Source: Symsagittifera roscoffensis (taxonomy: Eukaryota > Xenacoelomorpha > Acoela > Convolutidae). From it: a DNA stretch of 64,000 nucleotides. A program made the position numbers and the translations under genes. Shown in pieces: positions 9,991 to 22,681 of this stretch. The stretch lies in assembly GCF_963678635.1 (NCBI RefSeq), contig NC_087063.1:35500540-35564539 (forward strand), written 5' to 3'. The notes beneath the pieces are model-generated. The model was not told the DNA's origin, made no database searches, and saw only the letters and a list, made by a program, of their open reading frames with translations. Each line of letters starts with the position of its first letter. The stretch's first letter is position 1.

Positions 9991-11940
9991 AATTTTAGAA
10001 GCAAAATATTTTTGGTTTTTCGTTTAAAACGTAGATGTCTAAATCGAAATTATGACTTAGAAACTTCCAGACAAATTAATTAAAAGCTGTTTAACTAATT
10101 TTAGAGGTTAGAGTTATTTTAATCTAATTAATAATTGTAGAAGTCAACTGTGATTGGCTAATTTTTTAACCTGATGATTTAAAACCCAAATTTGTGTGAA
10201 TTATTGTAAATAATATTTGTAAATTGATATTTTATTGCCATTTGAATTAGTTAATTGTAAAAATGCTGACGATGCACATTGTTGCGAAAAAGTTTGAATT
10301 TATTTTTTTTGAACAATTTCTTCATTACTATTTAAGGTTATCGGCGAGATTGCGCAAATTGACTGAGTTACATGCAAAAAGCAAAAAAAAAGTGAGCTCA
10401 TGGCTGGGTCTCAGTATCCCCAGACCACGAGATAACTCCTAAAAACAGGGCCACTACTTATTATCATATTACTATTGTTTTTCTTCAGTAGATAAAAGTC
10501 ATTATATCAATCGGAGATACATCAACCCTTTCTCTCAACTTCTAACTTCTCATATTTGAAAAATGAATAAGATGTTATTTAAATTCAACTCAAGAAATTT
10601 TCGGAAGCTAAAACTTGTTTAAAAACCCGTTTGAGTCTCATCCCAACACCCTTCCGGATTCTCGAATCCGGTCGAGGAGCGGTCTTGTTGCGGTCCAGAG
10701 AGGGTAGTAAAATTTTCCCAATACCCCTCCGAGTTCTCGGGAACTGCTCCGTAACGTTTGAAGCTGTACAATCGTTACCATTCAGATAGTCTCGATTGTA
10801 ATATCAAAATTGTTTTCACATTTTTTCTTCTATTTTGAAAATCGTTGTTGTTTCTACCAGCGAAAATCATTCTTCTGATCTTCGCGCATTTTCAGTTACT
10901 GCGAAATTTTAAGGCCGAGACGTGTCCTCATTTTCGAGAGAATTTTTTTAAATTACTTCGTCACTGCAATGTTAATTCGTCGAAACTGCCAATTTTCTCA
11001 TTAGGCTGCCGCTAATAAAACTTTGTTGTTGACATCCATTTCGACTTCTATTCTGGTAAATGTCACATACTCCCGGACAACCCGGTCAATGTCCTCATTG
11101 AACCTCGTGGAATTCATTAAAATGGTAGGTCATTGTACAGAATTTACAAAATGCATGAAAAGAACTTTAATCTAGATTATATCGACTCAATTGAAGCTAC
11201 AAATGGCATCATAATACATCGCTATAGCCTTCTAACACTTTCATTAATCTGCAGCTTGAGGATATAACTGAAGTTAAAAGGTTTTTTCTGACTTTCAGTG
11301 CCATCATCGCGATTCAAAATTTCTTCTCTCAGTTTTAAAAAGTGTTGGGACGCATGAAAGTCCTGCCAACCAACAAACTAAAAATATGCTACTATGATTT
11401 CTCCCTTCAGAAATTTAGTTGTTTTTCAACCTGCATAATAAAATTAGGAAACTCGGTGGTTAGAAGGAACATTGAAATAATCTCCCTCTCTAAAAGATTA
11501 CCCAAGTTTTTCATGTCACCACAAAGTGCACAGTCATCTTAGTTGATTAAAAACAATCATGCAGGCTGGCATATTTCAAATAACTTTTTACTCAATCCTC
11601 TCTAAATAGATAGTAAGTATTTTTAAAAACACTAACTAAAATCACAATGCAAATTTATAATTGCAGCAATTTTTAAACTCAAAAATAACTGAAAGTTTTT
11701 CTTTATTTCAGTTTCAATTTCAAACTTAGTTGCTTGGTTTTTCATTTGAGTTTTTCTCGCACAAAAACAATTTTGAGTTTTAATTTTCTTGTTCCTTGTT
11801 ACTCTTTTCGTATATTTGTTTCTTTTGCTTTTCGTCGTTTAGAAGTTCTTTCTCTTTTTTGCATCTTGTCAATCGGCTTTTTGTCACAAATCGATCTCTT
11901 CTTCCTGTGACACAGACTCCGCACTTTCGATTTCAGTGTC
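9991..11940. other. No gene recognised
   Basis: A+T-rich sequence without a convincing gene, tRNA or terminal repeat. A 66-codon reading at 11342 has no recognisable feature. Confidence 0.5.
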
Positions 11941-11950
11941 TTGCAACACA

Positions 11951-12385
11951 TCAGTGGCCATTCTGACGCTGTTGGAGGCAGTCCTCCAGCTCCTCTGCTC
12001 TTCTACCCTTTGTTTTGTCATATGCCGCGAAGATGATTTCGTCTATTCGAAATTTCAATTTACCGTATCTTTCAGCATCACCTTCTTGTGCTAGTTTTTT
12101 CGGATAGGCTCTTTCTTTCACATGAGCCGGAGGTACTCGCACTTGCTTAAACATCTTCACATGTTGCCCAGTTGGTGCTCTAGTGGCAAAAAAACTCCCT
12201 GGTCTCTCTTCTCTGTTCTGCTCACTATGATTCATTCTTGCATCTTGCAAAGGTCTGGCATCCACGGGACCCATACCTCGTACTATGTTGCTCACCCTTT
12301 CAAACTCTTGGTCGCTTCGTAAACATTTGTCTGAAGCGCAATTGTTGAGAAGTTTCAAACCAGAGGGAACAAGCAAAATATTCAT
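11951..12385 (-). pseudogene. Unrecognised ORF, possibly part of the Polinton-type fossil
   Basis: 144 codons, charged (Arg, Lys, Glu), no membrane segment. The start MNILLVPSGLKLL resembles the small ILLVP-type ORFs that accompany Polinton-like elements, and the C-terminal half has a KLKFRIDEIIFAAYDKT block. It lies on the same strand as, and about 1 kb downstream of, the fossil at 13440-14465. I do not know its function; the link is inference from strand and position. Confidence 0.35.
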
Positions 12386-13439
12386 CTCAAAACTGATGAC
12401 AAAGGAGGATCAGCTAAAAGAGAAAGCATGAAATTATATTTTTCACTGAAACCTGGTTGATTGAATCATTGACAGCTTTGAAATCTATCGATCTGACAGA
12501 CCTCACAGAAACCATAATTTGGCGCACGGATGTGTGCTGATTGGAATTAAGTGTAAGTAAATGACAAAAGAGTACGATTTCAATGAATATCTTTGCGGAG
12601 CTATAACATGATAATAGCAGAAGTTGAGGCTAAAGAGGGGGGGAGGGGGGAGCATGGCGGACCCCATGTATTAAGATACGTTATAGATTTCCGGTCCGCC
12701 ATGCTATGTATTAACACTGGGTATAGAGTCTACAATGTATTAAGATAGGGAATACCAATGGTAGGACTTCATGGTTTGTGTGATGCTTAAAGAATGGTGA
12801 GAAAAAAAATTGGGATTATGTGTGGAAATGTCTAGTTTTTTTGCGAAAAGTTTAGCGCGTTATCTAATTGTTACAGATTACTGTTTAGTTACGTGTATTT
12901 TGGGCAATGACAGTCTTGTAATTAGTTTTTCGGTACAAAGGAAGTCAATGGTAAAAGTTTTTGGGCAAAAATTGAGATTTTTTTTTCAAAAAAGTTGGAA
13001 AATTTTCCAAAAAACTCAAAACACGATAAGATTTGATATAATTTGACTTTTTAAGTATTTTATTAGATAACCTCACGTTTTTGAAAAAAAAGCTCTATCT
13101 ACCTGAAATTATGTTGAAACGTACAGAAACTTCAAGAAAAAGTTAATTTTTTGAGAGAAAAAAAGAATTACAATGAAAATATATAAATCACCGCATCATA
13201 TAGTAAAACTACTACTATAATTTATGCTTACAAATAAAAAGTTACACATTTACGTAAAATTACTTATAAAATTCAAAACATGCACATCATGAATATTGTT
13301 CAAGTTAGTCTGGTAGAATTTAAAAAGAAGAAATGCTGAATAAATTGGGTAAATCCACACAAATTATCAGTTTTTTGTAGTTTTGTGGGAACCATCAACA
13401 ATACTTTTTTGTTAGAAAGGAAAAAGTTGTTCTTTATTG
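12386..13439. other. No gene recognised
   Basis: A+T-rich; includes a short G-rich run near 12635 and a locally repeated TGTATTAA motif near 12670-12750. It may be decayed interior of the Polinton-type fossil, but nothing coding is recognisable. Confidence 0.4.
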
Positions 13440-14465
13440 ACCCAAAGCAGTAGTAAACTCAGCAAAGTCGTAAGTCAGCAAAGTAGTAAGTTTTGTCCAG
13501 TCGAACAATCATGATCCAGTGTTCTCTTCTATCATTGCTTGGAGGTACTTTGTAGGAGGGGTAACATCCGATGTACTTGAACCTGAGCTCAGGAACTCTT
13601 TCAATAGTTTGCAGAAGTTGAAAATTATCCATCTTTGCAATTAATTGTTGATTTACATCTAAAAACAAAAAACTGATAGCTTGATAATCCATTTTAGGAA
13701 GAAAAAGTAAGATAAATGTCTTACACGCATTCGGGTATTGAATCAACAAAGTCCCATACACAAGTCTTATGAGCTGGACAAAGGTTATTGAACACTGTTT
13801 TACAGTCAAGATTGAAGAAATTTCCCGGGTTTTCAATTGAACAGCAATTTTTAACTTCTTTTTCTGGATATTTAGGTCTGAAGAAAAACAAAATAGATAG
13901 TACAGAGACAATAACAATGAAAAGTCCCAAAAAAGTTACAATATTTTTATAGGAGCCTGAAAACCCCCCCCCAAAAAACAAACATTTTTAGCGATTGTTC
14001 CAAATATGTCAATTTGAACGTTCGATATTCTTTCTCCCAAGGCTATCACTTCGGTTACTTGCTCCAAGGGATACTGGAAAAACATTTCTCATCCCAAACT
14101 TTCTCCACTAAGTTTTGGATAAAGAAATTTTTCAGCTGCATCCTGTAGTGAAGTCAAGTCAAAAACAAGAAAGTAGTGATTTTGAAAAATTTCCCTAGGA
14201 AGAGCTGGGAAATCCTCGTTAAACTGCATTGCTTTCATTGTTGTAACATAGGGGCGACAAGGATAAGTTGTATCTAATGAAACAATCGCTCTTCCACCTC
14301 GATTAAAATTAAGCTCTTTTAAATGAAATTGTTGATAGTTGAAAATACTTTCATGAAAAGATACCGCAAAAGCTGAATTTGTGAGCTTTTGGAACCGAGA
14401 TTTTGCTGTTTGTTCAACAATTAGTGTTTCTATGTCAAAGCGTTTATAAATTTAATTAATTTTTG
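13440..14465 (-). mobile_element. Polinton/Maverick-type fossil (capsid, membrane protein, protease parts)
   Basis: Fossil of a Polinton-type virus-like element, reading leftwards. Parts in order are a capsid-like segment resembling the F54H12.2-type jelly-roll capsid family (about 14460-14000), a small single-pass membrane protein with a Gly-rich N-terminus (about 13981-13721), and an adenovirus-type cysteine protease fragment recognised by its HWIMIV block (about 13640-13459). No polymerase, integrase, packaging ATPase or terminal repeats are visible, so it is a partial copy. It is broken, with several breaks, and looks old. Confidence 0.6.
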
Positions 14466-15354
14466 GAAAAACTTTGGAAATTTTTTCAATTTCATTCTGT
14501 AATCAGTCGGGTAGATTCTCTTCGGGGGTTTCCGAGTCAGAAAATTCACTTCGGTTAGTTATCAGTCACAAAGAACTTCGGGGAGTTACTGGTCCAAAAA
14601 AATCACTTTCTTTTCAGAAGATTAGCGAGCCAGGGGGCCCGGTCGGTAAAAATCCTGTGGAATCGAAATCAAAATCTTAATCAAACTATTGAAAACAATG
14701 GTATTATAGCAGAGGTCTAACAGCGGTATTTTAGAGATCTTTCGAAAAAATTTTAAGCCTTTATTATGATATTTACCCCACACATGTCCACGTGGGGTTA
14801 AAGGTGCGAAGTTAAAAAAAAGAAGAATTTGGCATTTTTTAAACCATTAAGTCCAGTGGTTAGCTCTAACAAGAAACTTATTTTCGTATAAAATTTGCTC
14901 CAGGAGTTTTGCTACAAACATGCGAGCGAACTTTTTTACTGAGTTCAACTCCCAATAAAAACTTCAATCAGATATGTTTGGGCCAAGAAAAGTCAAAAAA
15001 TTATACAAATTTCTGTTTTTATTATGTACTGGGTCTTTTTATGAGCGGTTGTTACAATAGTAGGATTTGAAACACAGACTAAATCGCATAACTTTTTGGT
15101 TCAAAATTTTAATCACATTTCATTCCAAGCAATGTTTCCATTTGTTGAGTTATCAGAATCAGTAGAAATGAACTGTTATGATTCGCTTCCTGGTTCATAA
15201 AATCGGCTCCATTGATATTGTAAACATCAAAATCCAAGGCGGGCTGTACTTCAGTTTTATTGGAGTCATCTTCAGTTCCACAATATGTAGTGGTGACTTC
15301 ACATGAGAATAAACTACAACAGCTAAAAGATATCCTAAAAGAAACATCCATGCA
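14466..15354. other. No gene recognised
   Basis: A+T-rich sequence between the Polinton-type fossil and LINE-B. No supported feature. Confidence 0.45.
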
Positions 15355-16880
15355 ATTTAACTGATGTCTAATGGCGCGCTTCAAGAATTCTTTGCTCTAC
15401 GCAATCATGCCTCGGTCTCCGATATGATGAACGGGATCCACGGATACACATGATCAAAGATCTGAGAAGCGCAAATCCAATACGACATCGAATCCACCAA
15501 AGCACTTGACTATACGAAGTTATTTCTTTTTTGTCACTGATCATCGAAGCAAGACTGTTGTAAAGTGTGGTAGCAAGTTTGTCCATGCCTCCGGTGCACG
15601 AAAAAGGTTTGAACGAACTATGATCAACTTCTATGATACGTTGCTTTTAGCATCTCTTTTTTTCGACTTCGTGCTTCCTGCACACAATTGACAGAGTACC
15701 AGAATTTGATTTGGCGCAAGAGTTGAAAACTCTTACATCGAAGAATGCCTTCTCAAAGCTGCCTCCCCAGACTTCATTAGCTGAAGTGTCAAGCCGCCCT
15801 TCATCGCCACTAATTGATGTTCCCAAAGCCAAAAGCTCGCCAGATAAACGCTCTAGATGTGGTTCGACTTCAACATCTGAGCAAACTTCGGTCAACATTT
15901 CCTCTGTTATGTCTCTCACTTCATTATGCCGAATAGCTGGGAAGCCTCCAGTAAGACAAGACAAGGAAGGCTCAACCGAGAACGTTTTTCACAAACCCAA
16001 CGAGAAGGATCATATTTCAGGGGCCAATTATAACGCAAGCACAATGCATCCGTAAGCGCTGCTTAACTCAGGCAAAAACCATGTTCTTCTAACGACAACC
16101 TTGTGAGCCAGTTTGACGCGCCTTTTTCGTTACCCAGCTCAAATGCTCTTGAGTAATGACAAGCGATTGCAACACAACATCTTTGTTTCTTTCGGCGCGC
16201 CGTTCATTCTCCGTCTGTATTTCAGTAGATGCTCGTTTCTGCCCACTTGCAACTCCGTATAAATCAGTATCGCTTGACAAAAGTTTTTCAACCAGAGGTT
16301 TAGAGAGTTTCTCGGAGTCTTCGAATTTCTGAGTGACGTCTGTTTCTGAATTGATGAAGTTCAAACCACCCAGTCTTACCGAAAGCTCTAGCACAGATCT
16401 TTCAATGTCTCCTGGTGATACTCTACCATCATCTATGGCAAAAACTGCGTTCTGATTTTGCTTTTGAGTTTGGTGAGATTACCTTTAATTTCATCTTGGC
16501 TACAAACGATCACTCTCATCATGCGATTTCACTTTGGAACGAAACTATGCGTAAACGCTGCAAAAGCAAAGTATGGCTGTGTTTCAGCGATGTGAGATAA
16601 ACTCTCTAACTCACTTATCCATCCATGTGACGTTTTGAGAACATGTGTTTCAATGAATTTTTTGTTGCCAATCCGCCATCGCAAATATTTGTGCCCCGCT
16701 GCTGAAATTGTTATACTATTTCCAGAGAAAGTACGCTCTGCAAAGTCCAAGTGTTCACGTTTAACAATAAGTTTAGACTTGGAAGCAATCGGGAATTATC
16801 CATACACCGGTTCGAGTTCTTTCAACGCTTCCCACCATGACTTCAGTTGTTTTGTTTCCCACCATGACTTTAGAATGCAT
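15355..16880 (-). mobile_element. LINE-B: 3' half of a second REL-type LINE family
   Basis: Reads leftwards. From about 16840: SWWEALKELEPVYG (palm/thumb edge), SKSKLIVKREH, the segment 16750-16529 (LSHIAETQPYFAFAAFTHSFV), 16394-16089 (LGGLNFINSETD ... SEKLSKPLVEKLL), WLT.LSLEEHGF with ALCLRYNWP, then the Cys-His box region and 15964-15647 with CLTGGFPAIRHNEVRD, EPHLERLSGELL and KAFFDVRVFN, and 15586-15368 ending in LRSLIMCIRGSRSS. The layout (Cys-His box followed by an acidic DVRV strand) parallels the LINE-A endonuclease, but the sequence family is different. The RT catalytic centre is absent (5' truncated), and stops and frame changes show it is dead. Near 16850 a short duplicated KSWWE segment marks its upstream edge. 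Confidence 0.75.
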
Positions 16881-17603
16881 CTTAGAATTTTGCATTTATG
16901 TACTTTATGCATCTGATACATGTGAAAAATTTTGGAGATATTTAACAAACCTACAAATGCAATAGATTGCGTTGCCTTTTTTGATGAACTCAAAAGTTAA
17001 AATATCAAATTGTTTTTTTTTTGGGCCAAAAAGCGTAAAAATGTGTTACAACATGATTTTTTTTTTGAGTTTGTACTGGATTTTTTATAGGCTTTTTTCA
17101 CCGCAAAAGGAGTTTTGCGACGGAATAAGTGTGAGCTTAGAACCAAAAATTAGCTTTAAAAACTAGGCTATAACCCATTAAAAGAAAATAACTATGCAAA
17201 ATAAACATCACTACATTAAATTTAAGGTGCCTAGCTCAAAAATTTGCGTTTTGTGATGATTTGTCGGGAACTAATTCCAGCTGTTCTCTCGCGACGTTCT
17301 CAACTAAATTTTTAATCGAACTTTTTTAAAAAGTAGTAGCAATATCCAACAATATCCTTAGCTACCCTCAAATTGCGTCCGCACCAATTTTTAGGAGCAC
17401 GTTTCGTGTATGCTGCTAGCAAATACATATTAACGTACTGAAACACCCATAGTACTTGAGCATATTAACACTAACGTGCTCAATGATGGTACCCTTTGTT
17501 CGTCAATAACCGTACGAGTTAGGATTGGTAAGAAAACGCCTCAATCGTACAAGAAGTTCGGAACTGCGCCCACTAATCTTTTAATGGTTATTGTTTAGGA
17601 ATT
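16881..17603. other. No gene recognised
   Basis: A+T-rich sequence without supported features. Confidence 0.45.
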
Positions 17604-18024
17604 CAGGGGCGGATCTAGGATTTTCTCGAGGGGGGGGGCGGATTTTCAAAAAATATTCCAAAATTTTCACGACCTTTTTTTTTTTTTTTAGGTCGACCAA
17701 ATTGATTTTCCGAGCTCTCCCAAAGCACTGTTTTGCCCTTATTTTGGCAAAATTTTCTGCGCCGCAGGCAAATTTTTGAAAAAACAGTCAAAAAAGCCGT
17801 TTTTGGGCACTTTTTGAAAAATATCGACAAAAAAATCGAGTTTTTTTGGCGCGCGCTCCTCCTCAAAGTTAGTATTATTGGCGCCGAAGGCACTTTTAGA
17901 AAAATTTTAGGCTCGGTCGGCCAAAAATGGATTTCTGAAAAAGTATCAAAGGGGGGACCCTTTGGGTCGGCAGGGGGTCGAATCCCTGAGGAGGGGGGCG
18001 TCCGCCCTCCCTAAATCCGCCCCG
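17604..18024 (+). mobile_element. hAT-type MITE, copy 1
   Basis: Begins CAGGGGCGGATCTAGG and ends CCTAAATCCGCCCC, imperfect terminal inverted repeats. The interior matches 24836-25260, including G-runs near both ends. No transposase. No clear target duplication remains at this copy. Readings through it (Gly/Pro-rich) come from G-runs and are not genes. Confidence 0.8.
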
Positions 18025-19225
18025 CGATTGTCTGTTTTGAAAAAATTTGGAATATTCTTTGCTTTGTTCTCTCAAAAAACACTTAGAGTCAAATATTGGA
18101 AACATGAAGGCCAGGAATTTCCGGGTACCCGTCGTATGGCAATCCCATTCAAAATGGAGCACTTGCTCGGCGTGGAGACTTGAAAATTTTTGCTGATGAT
18201 GAATCAAAAAAGCTCTTCAGGAAGGTCACAAAACCCGGAAATTTCACGTTGAAAAATAGCAAAAATTTTCTGACACTTGGTTAATTTTGAGATGCTTAAT
18301 TTTATAGGTTTTCGTCGCTTTAACGAAAACCGAAAACCAAACTCGATCATTTCAAAAAATGAGTTGACAAATGCGTTATAGTTTTTGGGCTATCGGACAA
18401 ACGGAACTTATTTGTCTTCGCTAAATCCACACAAAAATCAGATTTTTACAAAATTGGACTTCATTAGCTCCAGAATACCTGGTTATTCCTAAAAATTGGC
18501 CTTTACATAAAAATAGATAATTTAGTTTTGTGAACAGCCAAATCAGTGTTTTCCGCTATAAAAACTTGCTTCAAACCGAAAATTTATAAAATACTGCATA
18601 TAAACTTGACTATTGTTTTTTGTCAACAAATTTAATTTTTGACATTTCTGGTGTCCTGAAAAATTTCTGATGCTCTCCCTAAGTTTCAGGCAATCTAGCG
18701 TCACAAAAATTGAGCAAAAAATTAAACCTTTTTGCTCAGATTTTTGAAGAAAGTGACGGACGTTTTGTGCTCGAGGAGGTTTTGGTTTTTACTACCACGA
18801 GTTTTGACTTTTTTATTAGCCGCTTTGACAAAACATGCTCATGCCGTCTGAAAAGTACTGTTGTCCTGAGTTCAAACTTAGAAAAGTATTTCACCTGGTC
18901 ATTTTTCAAAAAGTTATGGGGTTTTGAACATGGCCAATTTGGGACAATTAATGAGCGATATTTCTTGATATTGTAGCAGCGTATGCGATTTATTCCGTCG
19001 CACAAATCATTCTAAATTGGTTAAAACAGGCTAATTTTCTTAATTATCAAGTAACTCGGACCCAAATATATCCCACTTTTTACTTATTATGGAGTGTGGG
19101 TGAATAGTTTTTTAAATCTCAAAACATTTTTTTAACACTTTTTTCTTTTTTTTTGAAAAGTTCATCAAATTTTTTGGAGCAAACACTCCATATACCTTTT
19201 AAATTTTTACAATTTTGTGGAAAAT
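18025..19225. other. No gene recognised
   Basis: A+T-rich, rich in AAAATTTT-like words, possibly very old repeat DNA. No supported gene. Confidence 0.4.
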
Positions 19226-20060
19226 AATGCTCGTAGCCTCTTATGTAGGGGAGTTTTACTTAAAATGTTCTTTCGGTAAGATCAAAACTTTAGATGTGGG
19301 AGGGTAAATATCGAGAAAAATCATTTTACTTCCAAAAATGGTCAAAAGGTCACGGAGTTGACTTTTCCGAGGACAACAAAATTTTTGGTAAGAAATTGGT
19401 TAATGCCGTGAAAATTCCCACAACCTATTTTTTTCATTTAAAATCAAAAATTCCAAAAAATTCAAAAAACAGCCTAAAAACCAAAACAATAGAATTTTCC
19501 GAGGATGATAACTTTTTGTTGAAAAAAATTGGACCAAGCAGCTATAGCAGGGGAATTTTTTGAGTATTTAAAAGTTCCGAAAAATCTATCAAAAACTCAA
19601 AACTTTGACTATCAGCTATCAAAAACTCAAAACCTGTTGTAAAAAAATTTAAGCGTAGTTGCTCATGCAGGGGAGCTAAACACAACTCATCCTTTCGAGA
19701 AAAATCACAATCACAGATTTAGGAGTTTTCTTGGTAAGTTAGAAAGTTTCACAAAACTGTCAAAAAATTGAAGGTGACTTTTCTGAGGGCCTTAACTTAT
19801 TGTGCAAAAATATTGGGCGTGGCCTTCAATGCAGGGGAGCTTCTCTTGACTCTTTTTCTCGATTGAACCCAAAATTTGGGAGGACAGTTTTCATGAAAAG
19901 TCAAACAGTTTGAAAAAAACTTTATAACAATCACATTTTCGCTTTTTGGTTCCAAGAACTGTTGGCGTAGCCGCTTATGCAGGGAAGTTTCTAATAACCT
20001 AGTTTCCAATTGAAATCTTAAACTCAGATGTGGAGAAGTAAGTTTCGTGAAAACAAAAAA
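19226..20060. repeat. Degenerate tandem repeat, period about 150 bp
   Basis: The motif GCGTAG(C/T)...ATGCAGGGGAG recurs at about 19244, 19547, 19667, 19831 and 19979, each time followed by a similar stretch (AACTCAGATGTGGGAG-like, then AAAGTTT/AAAATC) and often preceded by a CTTTTCCGAGGA-like stretch. Spacing is about 303 (two units), 120, 164 and 148 bp. Units are strongly diverged, so this is an old minisatellite or satellite remnant. Confidence 0.5.
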
Positions 20061-21235
20061 TTCATAACATTGGGTCAAATATTCCCCACAGTTTTTCGAA
20101 GGCTGTGGCTTGTGAGGTTTGATAAAAGGAGACTAGAGGAATATGCAAGCAAAGTGCGGAGTTGGCGGTATTCTATTGGTGTTGCTTTTTTTAAAAAAAA
20201 AACTGATGTAAGTAGTTATTGATAAAAAATATTTTTCAAAGCATCTAAAAAAATAAATAAAAAAACAGATCCCCTACATTTTCATAAGACCTGTTTACAT
20301 CAAACAGAAACTTCTCTTGTATTTTTTTCAATACTTCTACCTTTTGAATTTCATTTTTTCCGGCATATGTTTGTTTTTCAAAATGTTTCCTGGCATTTTT
20401 TCATGAGTTTGCGAAAAGCACCTCTGCTTTTTTCTAAATATTACTGATGCTCAAGTTGTAATAAACAAAATGAAATTTCACTTGGGTAGCTTGCTTTTTT
20501 TGCTTAAAGTAATAATCAGATCACATGTAGCTTTTTAAAATAGATAGAAGGTTGACTTTAGCTTTTTTTGTTTCATTTCAATATCATTTCGCTTGCGATT
20601 AACAATTGGACAAACATCGCGACAAAAAGAGAACGACTTTTTGTTTCAATTCTTGCTTCAATTTTTGGACTTACCAGCAGAAATAACAGAATCATTAATT
20701 GATTCACTCTTGTCAAATTAGTTTCGTGAAAAAAAAATACCATCATGAATTTAATCAGAGTTTTTAAGACATTTGAGGCAATAATGTATTATTGGAGTCC
20801 GAAGTTTAAAAAATCATTAAATATTCTTCCAACTAACTGTCACAGACAAATTGCCTTTACTTGAGATCAAAAATCTACCAAATAAGATTAAGCTAGTGCT
20901 ATGCAAGTATTACAGAAAACTCCGACAAGAATGGATTTTGCAAACAAAATCGAAAACGATTCGCAGAACTGCAACAAAAAATTTGCAAAATTCAAAAAAA
21001 CAAAAAAAATAAGCTAACTGTTAGAAGTAAAAGAGTTCAAATCAAAAACATGATAGACAGTTTATCGATAACCAACAGTTCTTTTCACGGATTCAAGAAG
21101 CTTTTGATTTCGAGATATCTGTATTACAAACGGTAGCTATAATCTGATATTTTCAATTGAAATATTGAAAATCTAATTTCTGAAGGTTTATGACGATGAC
21201 ATGTTTATTTGTACTGCAACAGGAGGCTGTTTGCA
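20061..21235. other. No gene recognised
   Basis: A+T-rich with long A and T runs; nothing supported. Confidence 0.45.
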
Positions 21236-21660
21236 AGACTGCTCGTGTATCAAGGCGAAGCCCTGAATGTCCCATCTGCACTTCTAGGTCAATAAAAAAG
21301 TTTTTTGTAGAAAAAATGATAAAATACTCAAAAAAATTTTTTTCTCCATTTTATTACCCCACAAGCTATGTTAAATATAACCGGATGTATTTAGCCTTTT
21401 TAAAAAAATAGGACTAAATGACTAGCCTCAAATAATAAGAACGCAATACATCGCACGTTAATTATAGCAAAAAAAATTGGCAATTTTCAAGCCCCCATAA
21501 TTTTTTCGAAGGAAGATCACAGGTGAAATTTTTGACATTTGACCTCCTCCCAACAATATCTTTCAGCTGGTAAAAAGCACAAATTATTTCGACCATCCTT
21601 ATCAATTCAAATAATATTTTGGAGAAAAAATTAAAAACCCTTTTTTGTAAGGCATTGAGC
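21236..21660 (+). repeat. Two-hairpin repeat, degenerate copy
   Basis: Starts GACTGCTCGTGTATC with AAGGCGAAGCCCTGA, and carries internal family words near 21475-21570 (GGCAATTTTCAAGCCCCCATAA, GATCACAGGTGAAA). The 3' hairpin is not recognisable. Confidence 0.6.
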
Positions 21661-22099
21661 ATTATAACTTAGATACAAAAAGTAAGAACAGTTTTTGAAT
21701 CAGCCCAGTCTTCACAGTAGATCAACCATTCTGATCCATTCCCCTCGTAATAAGTCTTATGAATAGTGATGAACTATGTTAACCGCCGCAGAAAAAAAAC
21801 GAGTTTATCGTTTACAAAAAAAAACCTTCAAAAAGACGGATGTCTGTTTTAATCAATAAATTTTTAAGGCTCACAGGTTTTTCTAGTTCATTCTCCTATG
21901 CTTTTAATTAAATAAGAAATTAAGTAACCAGGAATGTTCTAATAACGGTATTCATGGAACAGAAGCTAGCAAAAATATTCATTCCTGAGACAACTATGAT
22001 CTTTTGATAACAAAATTTTTGACAGAAATGTTTAAACTGCGATCAAAATATTTCAACTTGAAAACTGAGCAATGGCAGTTTTAATCAGTTCAATTGAGT

Positions 22100-22672
22100 T
22101 CAGTCCTCGTAAAGGTCGAGACCAAATTTGCCTTTAACCAGTAACTCTTTTTCTCTGTGAGGTAGGAAGTTGATTTGCACATTCTGCATGGACACTCTTT
22201 CGCTGAATCTGTAAGGCATCTGGAAACCCTTCGGTCTCGGCAAAAAATTATTTGCCTGGGCTAATCTGACCGCCTCCACTAACTTTTCATACTGGTCATC
22301 ACATATACCTGTCTCCTCTTGGGAAAACAAATTATGGTTGTGGTCAATGAACTGTCGGAGAATTAAAACATCTTCCATTTTAACATTTATGTTGTACTTG
22401 CAAATCGGACAGTCAGTCGTGTTGGCCGGATCCGCGACAGGTCTCAATCGTCGAGTCGCGCCCTCTTTCAGTCGACCAGACACTGTAACGTCGTTCTCTT
22501 GTCTATCAATGACAATCTCTCGTATTTTTGGAACCGCTTCGGGTTTGGTGGCAACATATCGCAATGCAGACTGAGATCTCAATCCTAAGAACGACACAGC
22601 TTTTTTGCCATTGACTACAGTTAAGCTGTAGCTTCGTAGAAGAAAGTTGGCAAAGTTATTTCCAGCAAGCAT
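22100..22672 (-). CDS. MRPS18A: Mitochondrial ribosomal protein S18A (mL66)
   Basis: 190 codons in one exon, from ATG 22672 to the stop at 22100. Residues 1-45 look like a mitochondrial presequence: few acids, with Arg, Lys and Ser and a hydrophobic face. Residues 88-145 are the S18 domain with TDCPICKYNINVKMEDVLILRQFI and a KLVEAVRLAQANNFLP helix, matching the animal S18A/mL66 branch of the large mitoribosomal subunit. The length fits the family (about 190-200). I chose the Met after a strong 3' splice site (T-rich tract and CAG ending at 22682, exon from 22681), so the first intron lies in the 5' untranslated region. No stop or frame change is seen, so it is probably functional. An ATTAAA sits just past the stop. 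Confidence 0.9.
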   Translation of the reverse strand: MLAGNNFANFLLRSYSLTVVNGKKAVSFLGLRSQSALRYVATKPEAVPKIREIVIDRQENDVTVSGRLKEGATRRLRPVADPANTTDCPICKYNINVKMEDVLILRQFIDHNHNLFSQEETGICDDQYEKLVEAVRLAQANNFLPRPKGFQMPYRFSERVSMQNVQINFLPHREKELLVKGKFGLDLYED

Positions 22673-22681
22673 CCAAAACAC

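Noticed and set aside
17591-18207. Gly/Pro-rich ORFs around 17.6-18.2 kb and 25.0-25.5 kb
   Set aside because: They arise from G-runs inside the hAT-type MITEs.
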